From: Leptoclinus maculatus
Lineage: Eukaryota; Chordata; Actinopteri; Perciformes; Stichaeidae
Direction of reading: 5' to 3'
Length of the DNA: 64,000 nt
Assembly (NCBI GenBank): GCA_032191485.1
Contig: JAVDOI010000016.1
Location: 13,753,736 to 13,817,735 of the forward strand
Shown here: positions 1 through 13,620 of the stretch, piece after piece
How the letters are laid out: each line of letters opens with the position of its first letter
How positions within the stretch are numbered: the first letter of the stretch is position 1
Program-made: the position numbers and the translations under genes
Notes under the pieces: model-generated
Seen by the model: the letters and a program-made list of their open reading frames with translations, nothing else
Database searches by the model: none
Told to the model about the DNA's origin: nothing

Positions 1-904
1 AGTGGAGTCGCTTATTGCATTTCTCTGTACACCACCTTGTGAAGTAGTCACTTAAATGAACAGAACACATCATTTGAAAGGTCACAGGTGCTTTATCAAT
101 GTGTAAAGGCTGCTTCCTCTGGAGCTGAGAGAACGTGGTGAGAGGCCCTGCAAACGAGAGGGACCATGTGACAGCAAGAAATGCATCAAGATTTCACTTA
201 AAGCCCGCCAAAGCACTTATCACCTGTCACTTTGACCGAGCATCTGCTTGCCAATCCTTCTGAGTGCTCAGGTAGGTTGTCTTTTTCTCCCCCCCCCCCC
301 CCCCCCCGCCCCCCATCTCATCAGGGATGCATTGAAATTCAATCGCTTGCATGGAATCAATGGGTTTGAGGAGAATTACCTGAGCAGATTAGAGCTGGAG
401 GCAGCTGGAGAGAGCTGCCGTCTGATCATTCCAGCTTTTCCTGCTCTGTTTGTTTTCCCTGCACTTTAGCTAAATTAGTAATTACAGTCACACAGCCAAT
501 CTCACCATGGCCACCGCAAAGCCAAAGACACACCTGCAGAACCAACCGCCACAAACAAACAGTTTAGTGGTGCACAAACTCCCGACAAGCTAATGAGAAA
601 AGACTGTCTCCTTCCAAGTGAAACCCGGTGGAATTAAAGCAGACAACCAACACAAGCAAATGTGGAAAAATTGGAAAGATTGTTGAACACTAAACGGTCT
701 ATCAGCATAGTTAGGCTGTATGTCACATCACGCTAAGTCAGTTTCCTAGAGCAAAAGTCATCATACTGTCAACTGATTTAATGCATTTGAAAGCAAGAGA
801 GGACGTATTAGGCTTGGGGGTTGTGTTTCAACATCATTAAATAACAAAGTTATAAATAACTCTTCAACTGAGATCTTTAATGTGCTTTTTGTTGGCTGAG
901 AAGT
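1..904. other. Non-coding, poly-C run only
   Basis: AT-rich unique-looking DNA with no credible gene. It contains a 19-base C run at 289-307, followed by CCCCCC after a single G. The short open frame at 248-469 is produced by this run and has no gene-like features. Confidence 0.6.
289..314. repeat. Poly-C tract
   Basis: Nineteen consecutive C (289-307), a single G, then six more C. Runs this long are prone to slippage and assembly error, and the G-rich strand could form a quadruplex or triplex. Confidence 0.9.
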
Positions 905-1100
905 AGATATGCACCGACACTGATATATCGGTCTGATATTGACCCAAATAGCTGTATCCGGTATCTTGATAATGGGCCAATCTGGTGTTGGATATTTTAA
1001 TAAATAACAATTCAGTACATCTATGTATTTATTTGTTACATTTTGTTTTACAAAGTTGAGAAAGCATTGTTTAAGTCAAGCCTTACATATAAAAGAACTG
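905..1100. mobile_element. Old interspersed repeat fragment, probably a non-autonomous DNA transposon
   Basis: The stretch from ATGCACCGACACTGATATAT (908) through tattgacccaaatagctg to aataaataacaattcagtac and tatttatttgttacattttg resembles, from memory, a very common fish repeat whose ends read 'atgcaccgatac...atatcggtc...gatattgaccc'. I place it near hAT-type DNA elements, but the family is not certain. It has no open frame, is diverged and is probably truncated. The right boundary is uncertain and could reach about 1260. Confidence 0.45.
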
Positions 1101-3399
1101 AGAAGGAAGAAGCTTATTTATAATTCAACCTGAACAGTGTAGGATGAATGATGACTAACTGGCCATGGAATGGATCCAGATCCAGGCTAACTTTAACCCA
1201 CTTAGCAATTGTTTGACATGAATTTGCAACATAGCTGGTGTTATAGTGCTGCAGTGCTTACAGTATGTTTGGCATCTACCACATGAGAGGGAGCTCCAAA
1301 CGCCTTTTCTGATCTCCCCCATCATTTATTAGTTTGGATATTTAAGCATAATCACCCATATGGCTCTGGGTGAATTTCTATATTTGCTAACATACTGTAT
1401 GTAAAAACCTCAAGTCCTAGCTGGCATGAACAGGAGTTGGAAATGTAGGGGGACTTGGGTAATGATTAGTGTGAGCGGTTTTTGCCGTGCACCACAACGG
1501 GAAAAGAAATCCTTAATCAAAAACACATTTTAAACATTCCCCTTCTCCTCCACAATTTAAAAGTGGCTCATTTACAGTATTTCATGGTTTATTATAGCTC
1601 GCCAGTTGCGCTGCTGGCATGACTTTTACATAAAAAGGACTTAAGATCTTTTTCAAACACGAAGCAGGCATGTACTGTAAGATGACCCGCCCATTCTGTA
1701 ATTTGCCGATGTCTGCAAGGATCTGTGGGCAAAAAAAATGTATGATCACACAAACCGTACTCGCCGACTGAATACACATGTGCATGTCCGCCAATGCAGA
1801 ATCCCAAAGTGGTACAAACAGAACCGAGTGTGCGTCTGCTGTCCGTGTTCATGTCCGTTTTTGGGGGTATCGGGGCCTTAACAGCAACCCTGTGCTCCCC
1901 CGACTGTCTGCAGCTCACACTTCTTTTGGCAGTGGGAGCTCCCACTCAGGAGAAACCCAGACTGCTGTGTGTTTCTATATGAGCCGGTGGTGTGCTACAT
2001 TCATACTGTAACATGTTTCATATTCCATAAGGTGCCATTCAAATGACCAAAGGAATCCTGACTTTGAAGAAAGTAGCCTCATTTATAAGCAAACAGCTTG
2101 ACAATTGCTCACTGGGTGGAACATAAAGACAACCGACTTTCGCTATTCTTTCTCTCACAACAGAGCGGACCGTCGTATTGGGCTCCAGGCAGCAATCAAA
2201 AGGACAAGATGATATCAAAGAGCGCTCGGTACTGTTGGACTGTTTCATCCTCAGCACCTTAGTGCCGTGTCTCAAGACTATTGAGACCTCGTGTCCACGC
2301 TTCTCTGGGGTGACTCGGCGCAGTCGCCATGGAAACATGACTGAATGAACAAAGGCAGAGAGTTTGTTAAACATGGCGGGGGGGGGGGGGGGCAAGGTCA
2401 GCTGGCCACGTGATGTGGGTGGTAGCGGCAGCAGTCAGAGGTGGAGGGTGGGGGGGACGCCAGACTGGTCGCATGAAAATAATCAAAGAACTTCTTTGAC
2501 TTGATGACCCTGCGTTGCTTCCGGCGGGGAGCTTTTGCAGGAAAACTTTTTCATTTGTTGTAGTTAACCGGCATCGTGAGCAGACCTTTTTTTCCGGCGT
2601 AAACTGAAGCTCGACACTTGCATCCCCACAGTCAGACACACGTCTCACACTGACAAAAACAGACACAAAGCGTGGCTCAGGTAAAAACCGACGGCTGGAT
2701 ATGTGAGAAGCCTCAAATGCCTGTCAGACTATGTGAAAAATCACACACTGAGCCTCTGTGGAGGAAGAAGAACCAGGCAGGAGTTCAGCAGCCTTAGCCC
2801 CAATTATAACCCAGCAGATGACTGCACAATCATGCAGAGACTTGTTACACTAAAGTAAAAAGGGGGAAAATGACTACTCTATCACTTCTGACACATTCAG
2901 CTTCAGATCTGCCGAATGATGCCACTGATCCACGCCAACCCCGCCGAGAGATCTGGTGACAGAAAAGAACAGTTTCTCTGTGCACATGCTCTTCTGCAGG
3001 AGTAAGCATCTCCTGCTGGCACAGCAGTGAAAAGCCTTTTGACTACGCAACCGTAACTCGCTTATGCCAGGCATTAATTACTAACTCAATACAGTCTGAA
3101 ATTACACCGGCGTTTTAACAATAGAGCAAAGAAGAAAACATGCAGTCATATTCGCACGGAATCCATTTCAACAATAGATCAGGAGATCAGTCATGGGCTG
3201 CTGAGTCGGTACAGCTAACGGGGAAGTGAGTACGCTCTTGTGGATAAACAGAGCAGCAAAAAAAAAAAAGAGTCTTACTCCAGGGAATGCTAAATAATTC
3301 CCCATTGAGCCCATCGGCCGCCACCCAGACACACATACACACCGACACAAACGCGGAAGAGACAAGACAGAGAACATTCATTTAGAAGATACTGAACTC
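1101..3399. other. Non-coding; poly-G run and X-box-like site
   Basis: No gene recognised. A 15-base G run lies at 2378-2392. The short sequence gtcgccatggaaac (2323-2336) differs by one or two bases from the RFX X-box (GTTGCCATGGCAAC). The minus-strand open frames here (2039-2395, 2367-2666) are low-complexity translations with no family resemblance. Confidence 0.4.
2378..2392. repeat. Poly-G tract
   Basis: Fifteen consecutive G on the plus strand. Its length probably varies between individuals. Confidence 0.9.
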
Positions 3400-3720
3400 T
3401 AATTAAGCAAGGTGGAGAAGAACGCATGCAGGTGTGGGTTGCACCTGGTTTTGGAAACCGTCGCTTCTCCACATTGGGACGACAACACTCTGCCTCTCTG
3501 CGGCTGTGACGTCACTCCCGGCACACACCCGTACCGATACCAGCCCACCGACACCCTGCGGTCCTCCGCAAGCGTGAAATTTGGCGAGCCGGGAAGCCGT
3601 CCGCACAAGAGAGCAAAGACGGCAATCCACACCAGGAGAAGACACACTCTTCCTGCTCGACTGGCAGATACATTCCTGTTGGCTGGCTCCAACTCTTCAG
3701 CTCAGACAGGAAGAAATGTA
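3400..3720. promoter_or_regulatory. CpG-rich patch with a consensus CRE
   Basis: About 20 CpG in roughly 250 bases, with the full palindromic cAMP-response element TGACGTCA at 3507-3514. Open frames run through it on both strands. The minus-strand frame at 3399-3692 starts with a basic segment and a hydrophobic stretch (VCLLLVWIAVFALLC) that looks like a signal anchor. It resembles no family I know, and frames in CpG-rich DNA often stay open by chance. A promoter for a distant or unrecognised transcript is possible. Confidence 0.3.
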
Positions 3721-6700
3721 CACGGCAGAGTAACGTGGCCATTTGTAAAAACACAGCTGTTTTTTTTTTTTTGCTCCTTGAGAATGAAAGATAACCAGTC
3801 CTCTGATATTTAACTCCAGTATTTTACAGAATCAACCACACAAGCAGAAACATATAGCTACTGTATTCTGACAGGAGGAGACTGCTGGAGAGAGATATCA
3901 TTCCACATCACGCACAGCTGTTGATGCACTCAAACGTAAAAGTCATTTTTACAAGAACTGCCCTGGAAATACACAGTACAGCTTCTATAGCTACGACTCC
4001 ATTTTAAGGGCATCACCTGTTGCTATGAAGTCAAATCGAAGTCTGTCCATGTGTCACTATGTGTGTGTGTGTGTGTGTGCTTGACTGTGAGTTAGTGAGA
4101 GCATGTGTTTTATCAGTTGCTGGCGCTTGTTTGAACGGAGCCGTGATAAAAGCCTAGACAAACACAAGGGAATGTCAACCAAGGACTAGAGTCAACAGAC
4201 AGAGCCTTGACTCTGCCGGGGACCCCTGTGAGAGAAGCACGCCCACCAACATCACACCGGACTGTCTCTCCACACCGCTCCTCTCCGACAAGATAGAAAT
4301 ATACTCAACATAGACACAAATGTGTTAAAGACAGGTGAGGAGAATGTGAATTATGAGACAAAGGGAGGAGACAAAAAAAAACAAGCTTATGAAGAAACGC
4401 CACCAAAAAGCACAATTAGAAAACTTCCTTCAGTTTTTAAAAGGACTAACTGATGCAGACACAATATTCAAGGGAAGCTCAAAGTACTTGCTTTGAATAT
4501 ATTGTTGGGATTACGGTCTGCTAATGTACTGTGAAGGCAACGGAGGGGCAAATGGTAAAGTAGGCAAACATCTAGCCCTATTAAACTCAGAGCTAAAGCT
4601 TCACTTTTATTTTTTTTCTTTGTCCATTTTTGTGTGGGAAGCCAGTAGAGTGGGACTGAATCCCTATTGACCCAATGTGCTGAGACGTTTTCCCTTTTAC
4701 CCGCGCTAAAGTAGGCATGAGCACTAATCCTGAGGGGTTAAATGGAGTCTCCGCTGGGGCTTCCCTATCCTGAGAGAGCTGGGGGCGGTTGCTGCTGCAG
4801 CGCACGCACAACTTTAATGCGTTTGGCTCAACTTTTACAAACTATGCAAAAGGAATTCCTGTTTAAAATCTGGTAATGCAACACAGAAACAGTGGTAAAG
4901 CACTCCATGCGGAGTAAATGTCTCCACATGGCCTCCCACGGCAGATACTCAGGTGATAGGCATGAATAAGAGAATCGCTGATGAAACTTAAATGATCACA
5001 GTGGGACATTGGGTCACCGGAGCAGCAGAGACAAAGTTATAGATTTTTTTAAATGTACAGATAATTAAATGCAAAACAATACACACGTACAATAAAAGAA
5101 CATAGTTGGCGCACTGCAGTGGATACCTCTGTGTTGCAGCAGGTTAGAAGCTGTGACAGTCAAAGAACATAGCAAATACTGCAGCTGTACAGTACATCAA
5201 AGAATATAAAAGATTGTGTGCAGAACCCTAGTCTGTACAAAAATGCATTATAAGCTGTACACATGATCATAGAAGAACATGTGGAGATGTGGATTGTAAA
5301 CTGCTGAAATAGGTATGGAACGAATAGCTTTTGCAAATGATACAGTCACAGTGATGAATGTTCCCAAATAGGGAATGCTGGCATTTTCCACATAACAAGT
5401 GACCTTTACAAAGAGAAGGCTTTTTTTTGAGAGCCTATTGTAATGTTATGCAGAAATTTGATGCGAGCGGCTACGGTTCAATCAACAGAAGGACTGTTCA
5501 CCAATAACACCCGCTGCAGAAAGGGACCATTTCCATTTCAAATCGCCATTTTCACACCAACACCGAGACATCAGCAGCCGGCAAAGTCTGGCAGCTCCTG
5601 CCCCCTGTTTTTCACCCATCGCCGCGTATAAATTCACATCTCCGTTACTGCCTGTGTGATTGATGTTGGTTATAACGGCACTACTTCTATTTACCCAACA
5701 CATCTACCCATCTCCTCCATCAGCGGTTTGCTGGTTGACTTCCTCTACCTTTGGTTGCCTTTGATGGGTCAACCCAAAGGAGTTCTTACTTGCCTGTGAA
5801 ATGTCACAGCTTTGTCTCTATTGTACATTTTGTGAAATTAGAGCATGGAAAAGTATATTTTAAGACTCTGAAAGAAAAGCATTGCTCCTGGGCACCGAAC
5901 CCTTACGTTCTAATACACCAGAAATCTTTTTCTCTCAGTTAGCACAGACACTTCAAAGGCTGAAGAATTTCAACGTGACTAAAGGATACAGGTAGGAAGA
6001 TACATACTATAGGCATATCTATACAAGCACACTTATATTAATCTGTTTTTTGTCATGCTGTGCAACAGGCTCCCGTCAGCCCTTGTGTGAACCTTTCCTA
6101 CGGTTTCCCTTCATTTCTCCTGTCAGAAGTGGTTTTAGGGAACTTTTGCTTGACTGGTCTGTTGTATTTGTCACATTGTACTTTAAGGTGTTCATGCAAA
6201 CTGTTTTGAACAAAACTGAAATAATAGATTACTCATCATAAGGTTCATTATACTTTAAAGGAAGCCGTTTGCATGGCAGTAATTTGAATAAGTTGTGCAA
6301 AGTTTATTGCTTTGTACAACTTAGGGGACATTGACAAAAACAAATCTGTACGTCCACAGTTGCACTGATTTAATGCCCATTTAGATAAAGACCATGTCAA
6401 TGTCCAAGACACTGAAACTGGAAATCCTCCCACGCCTCATCCCCATTACTGCCAATGTAATGCACACCACCACACACATACACCTCTTCCATGCAGGAGG
6501 TTAACCTCAGAAACACCCCAGCAACAGAGTGGGATAAAGAGGGTCTACTCCAGTTACTCCCAGTTTACCCAAAAACATTTCATTGACAGTTCCACCGCAA
6601 GCACCAAACACTCCTGCGCTAATTGATGGGCGGTTAGTCTACGAACGCTTCTTTCAGGAGGGTCATAAACGTCCCCTTGACTCAACCGGTGCCTTTATTC

Positions 6701-7916
6701 CCCCGTCATCACTTTCTATAGGGGTCCTTTGAATGTGGCCCCTGGCTGAAGAGCAATAAGACATCCGATATCCAAGTCGCTCAGGATGAGTGCCGAAGAA
6801 CTGGTGTGAGACGCTGAGGCGCAGACACCTCCCTGTTGTTGGGGTGGTTGGAGGTGTTACCTGGTAACACCTTCAGGTGGAGTTTAATGCCAATTAAGTG
6901 GCTCCGTTTCCAGAAGACGCTTCTCTTCACCGCGATGACAAAAACGTCAACACACCTCGACCCAGCTCTGACAGATAACAATCTAATGATGCAAACTGAA
7001 TTAAATCGGTCTCGACAACCATATGCAAGTGTGGAACTGGATAATGAGAATGTATTTTAAGCGAGTGATTGAAGCGTCGGCTCAGAGTGGAGAACACTGA
7101 CAATGCGGAGTTTGCTCTGAAGCACATGAACATGTAAAGATCTCCTATTGCTTTTGTATTTTCCTAGCAGTTAGTCACTGTGTTCAGCAGTAAAAAAAGG
7201 GTCATTTTTAGATATGACTCATGAGAGTAAACAAAATCACCGAGATCACAGAGAAAACATAGACCGAGTTAGTGTTTGGCACAGATAAGTGAACGCTTTG
7301 ATCATAATGATGGCAGCTCTGTGTGACATCCCACTTCTCTTCACCCAAAATGCTGCTGCCTAAGAGGAAGAGTACTTCCTGTATGTGTTCCGATCAACAG
7401 GACCCTTACAGTCCTTGAGGTCTGGTACAATCTATCTTATCTTGTCTAGAGCAACAAAAACTTGGTTTGTTTCACTAGATAACATTAGCCCTGACTTCCT
7501 CTCCTTAGAGCTGTAAACCCTCACTGACCCTTTCATAAGACACACTCACACTCCTAATCTCAAAGGACTACAGCTCTGAATTCACCAAAATACTGAAGGA
7601 ATGCGCCACCTTAGTTTGAGGAATCAGAAAGCTGCAGGTTTGTCTTTAAGGCTCTGTCGGCGCTTACGCAAGCATCCATTGTGTGGATAAATGCTACCAT
7701 TTCACTAAGGCTGGAGGAAAGATGCTAAGTTGGTTAATTACAGGAGTAGTAAACCAGTTACAAAGCAAGAGAGAAGGGCTTCAATTAGCTACATTGGAGC
7801 TGTATGCTGCGCTGTGAAAACACTGTATGGTAATTCTATCTTTTCCCTCCTTTATTGTGCTGATTAGTGCAGTGGGGAGAGGAGGGCTGCTCTATCTAAT
7901 CTGATCACAGAGCATT
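3721..7916. other. Non-coding, no gene recognised
   Basis: AT-rich sequence with only short chance frames. It contains a small (GT)10 repeat at 4060-4079. No repeat family, tRNA-like box or exon with paired splice signals was recognised. Confidence 0.5.
4060..4079. repeat. Short (TG)n microsatellite
   Basis: Twenty bases of perfect TG repeat. Confidence 0.9.
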
Positions 7917-8621
7917 GTGCTCGGGGTCATTAACCTATGGGAGGCTCGGAGGTTGACAAGTCAGCTCCTACCCCCCTCTACCTTTTTTGATGGAACTCGC
8001 TCATCCCTCAGTTCCTCTGTCTCTACAAACAACACAACAGCAACCACAAAAAACAACCAAGGAAAACAAAAGACGAGGGGGAAAAAACAGCCGACGGGGC
8101 TATTCGCATGGCTCGTCATTCTTCCACAAACACAAGGCCCAAATGGCTGCTGGCCGAGGCCCCTGGACTTGCCTAAGCAGCAGGATGTCGGCCCCTTTAG
8201 TCTCAGTTGTTGTTGGCCCTTGTCTTTTTCTGCATCCTCGTCCCAAGAGATGAAGGGGTCGACCTGGCCCTCAACATCTGGGATCTGCATTAGAAAAGAC
8301 TGCATAGCAACCATTCCCTGCTTCATGTCACCGACTTTCTGCATTCATATGCAGAAAAATCCAACGAGCTCCACCAGTCAAAGATTTCACTGTCAACCGT
8401 TTTGGACAACTCCACGATGCCTACATTTACATCTCTACAAAAGCACACTAATGAAATCCAACACCCGTCATTATTTACTGAATTATCCTTTTTTTTCCTC
8501 CTCCATAAGCCCTCTTTCTCTCCCTGTCACACACATTACACCCTTTGCAAATCAAAAATGTGAATTTTCTAGCATACCCAACAGCACCTCTCATCCACAA
8601 ATCCTAGTTAAACTGTTGTGA
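7917..8621 (+). other. 705-bp open frame, probably not a gene
   Basis: Open for 234 codons on the plus strand and overlapped by a 127-codon frame on the minus strand (7961-8344). The plus translation is rich in Ser, Thr and Pro with no domain, signal or repeat I recognise. The minus translation begins with an acidic and polar 50 residues (including DPFISWDEDAEKDKGQ) and then turns into low-complexity Val and Phe. Neither has a good 3' splice site in front of it. They are listed because they are the longest open frames outside flrt3. Confidence 0.3.
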
Positions 8622-11554
<2,933 letters not shown>

Positions 11555-11730
11555 ATTCTCACCAACGTGGACACACATACTGTACATTTCCTCTGACAGT
11601 GAGCATTGCTTTCCAACCAGTGACTATTCACTCCTCTTAAGTGCACACGTCTAGGATGCAAGTGCCTTTCTGCTTTCCTCCACTCCCCCTAGTGTATCCA
11701 TCCAACACTGCATTTCTCCTTTGCACACAC

Positions 11731-11777
11731 AGAGAGAGAGAGAGAGAGGGAGAGGGGGAGAGGGAGAGGGAGAGAGA

Positions 11778-11822
<45 letters not shown>

Positions 11823-11827
11823 AGAGA

Positions 11828-11872
<45 letters not shown>

Positions 11873-11877
11873 AGAGA
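11731..11877. repeat. (GA)n array with a 50-bp higher-order unit
   Basis: 147 bases of pure purine on the plus strand, made of GA repeats interrupted by GGG. The interruptions are periodic: 11771-11820 is identical to 11821-11870, and the AGGGAGAGGG block recurs at 11761, 11811 and 11861. This is a recent tandem duplication of a 50-bp unit inside the array. A homopurine tract with mirror symmetry can form triplex (H-) DNA. Confidence 0.95.
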
Positions 11878-12159
11878 CCCCTCCTCCAGATGACATCAGT
11901 GCTCTATTGAAGCAAGAGGCAAACACAACTCCACATTTGTATTGAGATCTACCCGATGCACCTCCGTCCCTGCACAGCCTACAGATTGTGTATGTGTGTG
12001 AGGGGCACCAGTAAACATAGCAGTGCTGCTACAGATAAACTCCAAATAGCTCTAGCCTCGTGAGCCAGAGGAGGGTTTTTTTTGGGATCTGAATTTAAAT
12101 CCTCATAGCCTGGATTGGATTATTTTTTCCCCCGTTGTGAGCCCCAATTTAAGAGGATA

Positions 12160-12271
12160 CCTGTTACTTTCCCTTTTTTTTTGTTTGATTATAGAGGTAA
12201 GTGCGTTTTTTGCTGGTGCAGTCCTGTTGGGAATGCATCCTTTTCATCTTTTTGGATCTTCTCTCTGGCAG
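12160..12271 (+). promoter_or_regulatory. Juxtaposed splice signals, possible short intron or recursive splice site
   Basis: A long pyrimidine tract (12161-12190) runs to ATAGAG and is followed at once by GTAAGTG (12197-12203), a near-ideal 5' splice site. Seventy-five bases later, ttctctctggCAG ends at 12271, a good 3' splice site. Either 12197-12271 is a short intron of fish-typical size in a non-coding 5' exon of flrt3, or AG|GTAAGT is a recursive (ratchet) site in a longer intron, or this is chance. No coding frame spans it. Confidence 0.25.
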
Positions 12272-12859
12272 TCATGCGGGATCCTCAGGAGTTGCTTGTA
12301 TCTTAATTAGTTGCCCTCTTCCCACCCCATTCTTTATTTTTTAATTCTCGACTCAAAATGGTTCCTCTGATGTGGTTGTGTAGCAAAGCCTTAATATATA
12401 GTAAGAAAAGAAATCGCGAGTGCACGTTTCTTCCAAACAACCAAATGGAGCTCCGTTAGTTTACGCACTGCAAGTGGTTCTGCTCAGCTTGGCAGATTTT
12501 AAAACATTATTCATGTATCTCGTCATCTCAGCACCTTGCTTGCTGCTTGGCACCCTGTCCGTCTTTATTCTCACAGAGACCACAAACACCGCGTCTCTGG
12601 GGGGTTTCTCCCGTTTTTCCAACCTTCCACTGTAGAGACGCATTTCTAGTTGCGACACGCTAAATTTGCTTTTCGGTCACATTCGCACTCCGCCTCAGTA
12701 GAACACATTGGTCACAACATGTAAAAAATAAATAAAGCACTTCAGCGCAACAGGGGAGTGTAACATCTTCCCGTTCCCTATTTCAGCTTTTGATTTTCCT
12801 CAACCAGTGGGGCAATAAACGGTGGCGAATACGCAAACTTGATCGGATTATGGGGACTG

Positions 12860-13010
12860 TGTGATTTTAGTCTCGGCGTCGCAGCCGCTCCGGAGACTCC
12901 CCGGTGTGCCGCTGAAATTGCAGTGCGGATCCCGCGGAGTTACATGAAGGGGCAGCTGGAGAAACTCCGCTAAATGCGTCTCCATCGTCACTGTCTGGGC
13001 CGGCTCTATT
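12860..13010 (+). promoter_or_regulatory. CpG-dense patch, candidate flrt3 promoter or first exon
   Basis: About 14 CpG dinucleotides in 150 bases (for example cggcgtcgcagccgctccgg near 12873), in a window where CpG is otherwise sparse. It lies 6.2 kb upstream of the flrt3 coding exon on an otherwise gene-free stretch. A first exon here, spliced to the acceptor at 19170, would match the usual FLRT3 layout. No clear TATA box and no strong GTRAGT donor were seen close downstream, so strand and role are inferred from position and composition only. Confidence 0.35.
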
Positions 13011-13389
13011 CATGCCCCACTCCATTGAAATGTACCGTGGGCAAATGCAAGCTTGTCTGCAGATAATACAGATGTCCCCCCCCCCCACCTAAAAAAAAAA
13101 GACCCATCATACGTTGTGAGAGCTGTATAGCCTGCTGAATGTAGAGGCGCAGTCATAAAGGTCCCCTGGAAACGCACAAAATAAAAGCGATTTAAGTTGC
13201 ATACGCACCAGTTCGCACACATGCAGCGGCTCATTTAACGAACATACTGTAACGTTACATTAGCAATGCCTCAAAACAACATAAGCATCCAGAAATAAAC
13301 GCGGTTTGCAGTCAGATAACACCTCCTTGCTCATATGGCCGACTGACAATCTAACGTCAATCTATGGCGCTAATGAATCTAATGCGCTC

Positions 13390-13620
13390 TCTATTCAAAC
13401 CTGCTATTTATCCCATTGGATCAATGCAATAAAGCTGCCTGCAGTTCTATGGCACTGTATTTAAGCTGGATGTATTATTGGCAACACCAGGGCAGGGACA
13501 GTTGTTAATCCAATTTAACATTATCTTCATGCAACGATAAGGTCATCCAGGCTTTAAATAATGATTTATACATATGCTGCAGCCGGATTCCAGTTAATCA
13601 ATAGCAGATGCAAACTTGAC
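13390..13620. promoter_or_regulatory. Candidate conserved non-coding element
   Basis: Dense, non-repetitive, moderately AT-rich sequence with several homeodomain-like ATTA/TAAT and paired CAAT cores (for example ccattggatcaatgcaataa near 13415, gttaatccaatttaacatta near 13504, gatttatacatatgctgcag near 13563). It has the look of a vertebrate developmental enhancer, about 5.6 kb upstream of the coding exon. No alignment was possible, so this is a judgement by eye. Confidence 0.25.

Larger units (their letters stand above)
11878..13389. other. Upstream region of flrt3
   Basis: Non-coding. It holds the splice-signal pair at 12197/12271, the CpG-dense patch at 12860-13010 and a C run near 13077-13087. 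The TSS and first exon of flrt3 most plausibly lie in this interval, but this is inferred from distance and composition. Confidence 0.35.

Noticed and set aside
7917..8621. 234-codon plus-strand open frame and 127-codon antisense frame
   Set aside because: Both lack domains, splice context and gene-like composition; two overlapping frames in the same DNA argue for chance. Kept only as a low-confidence note.
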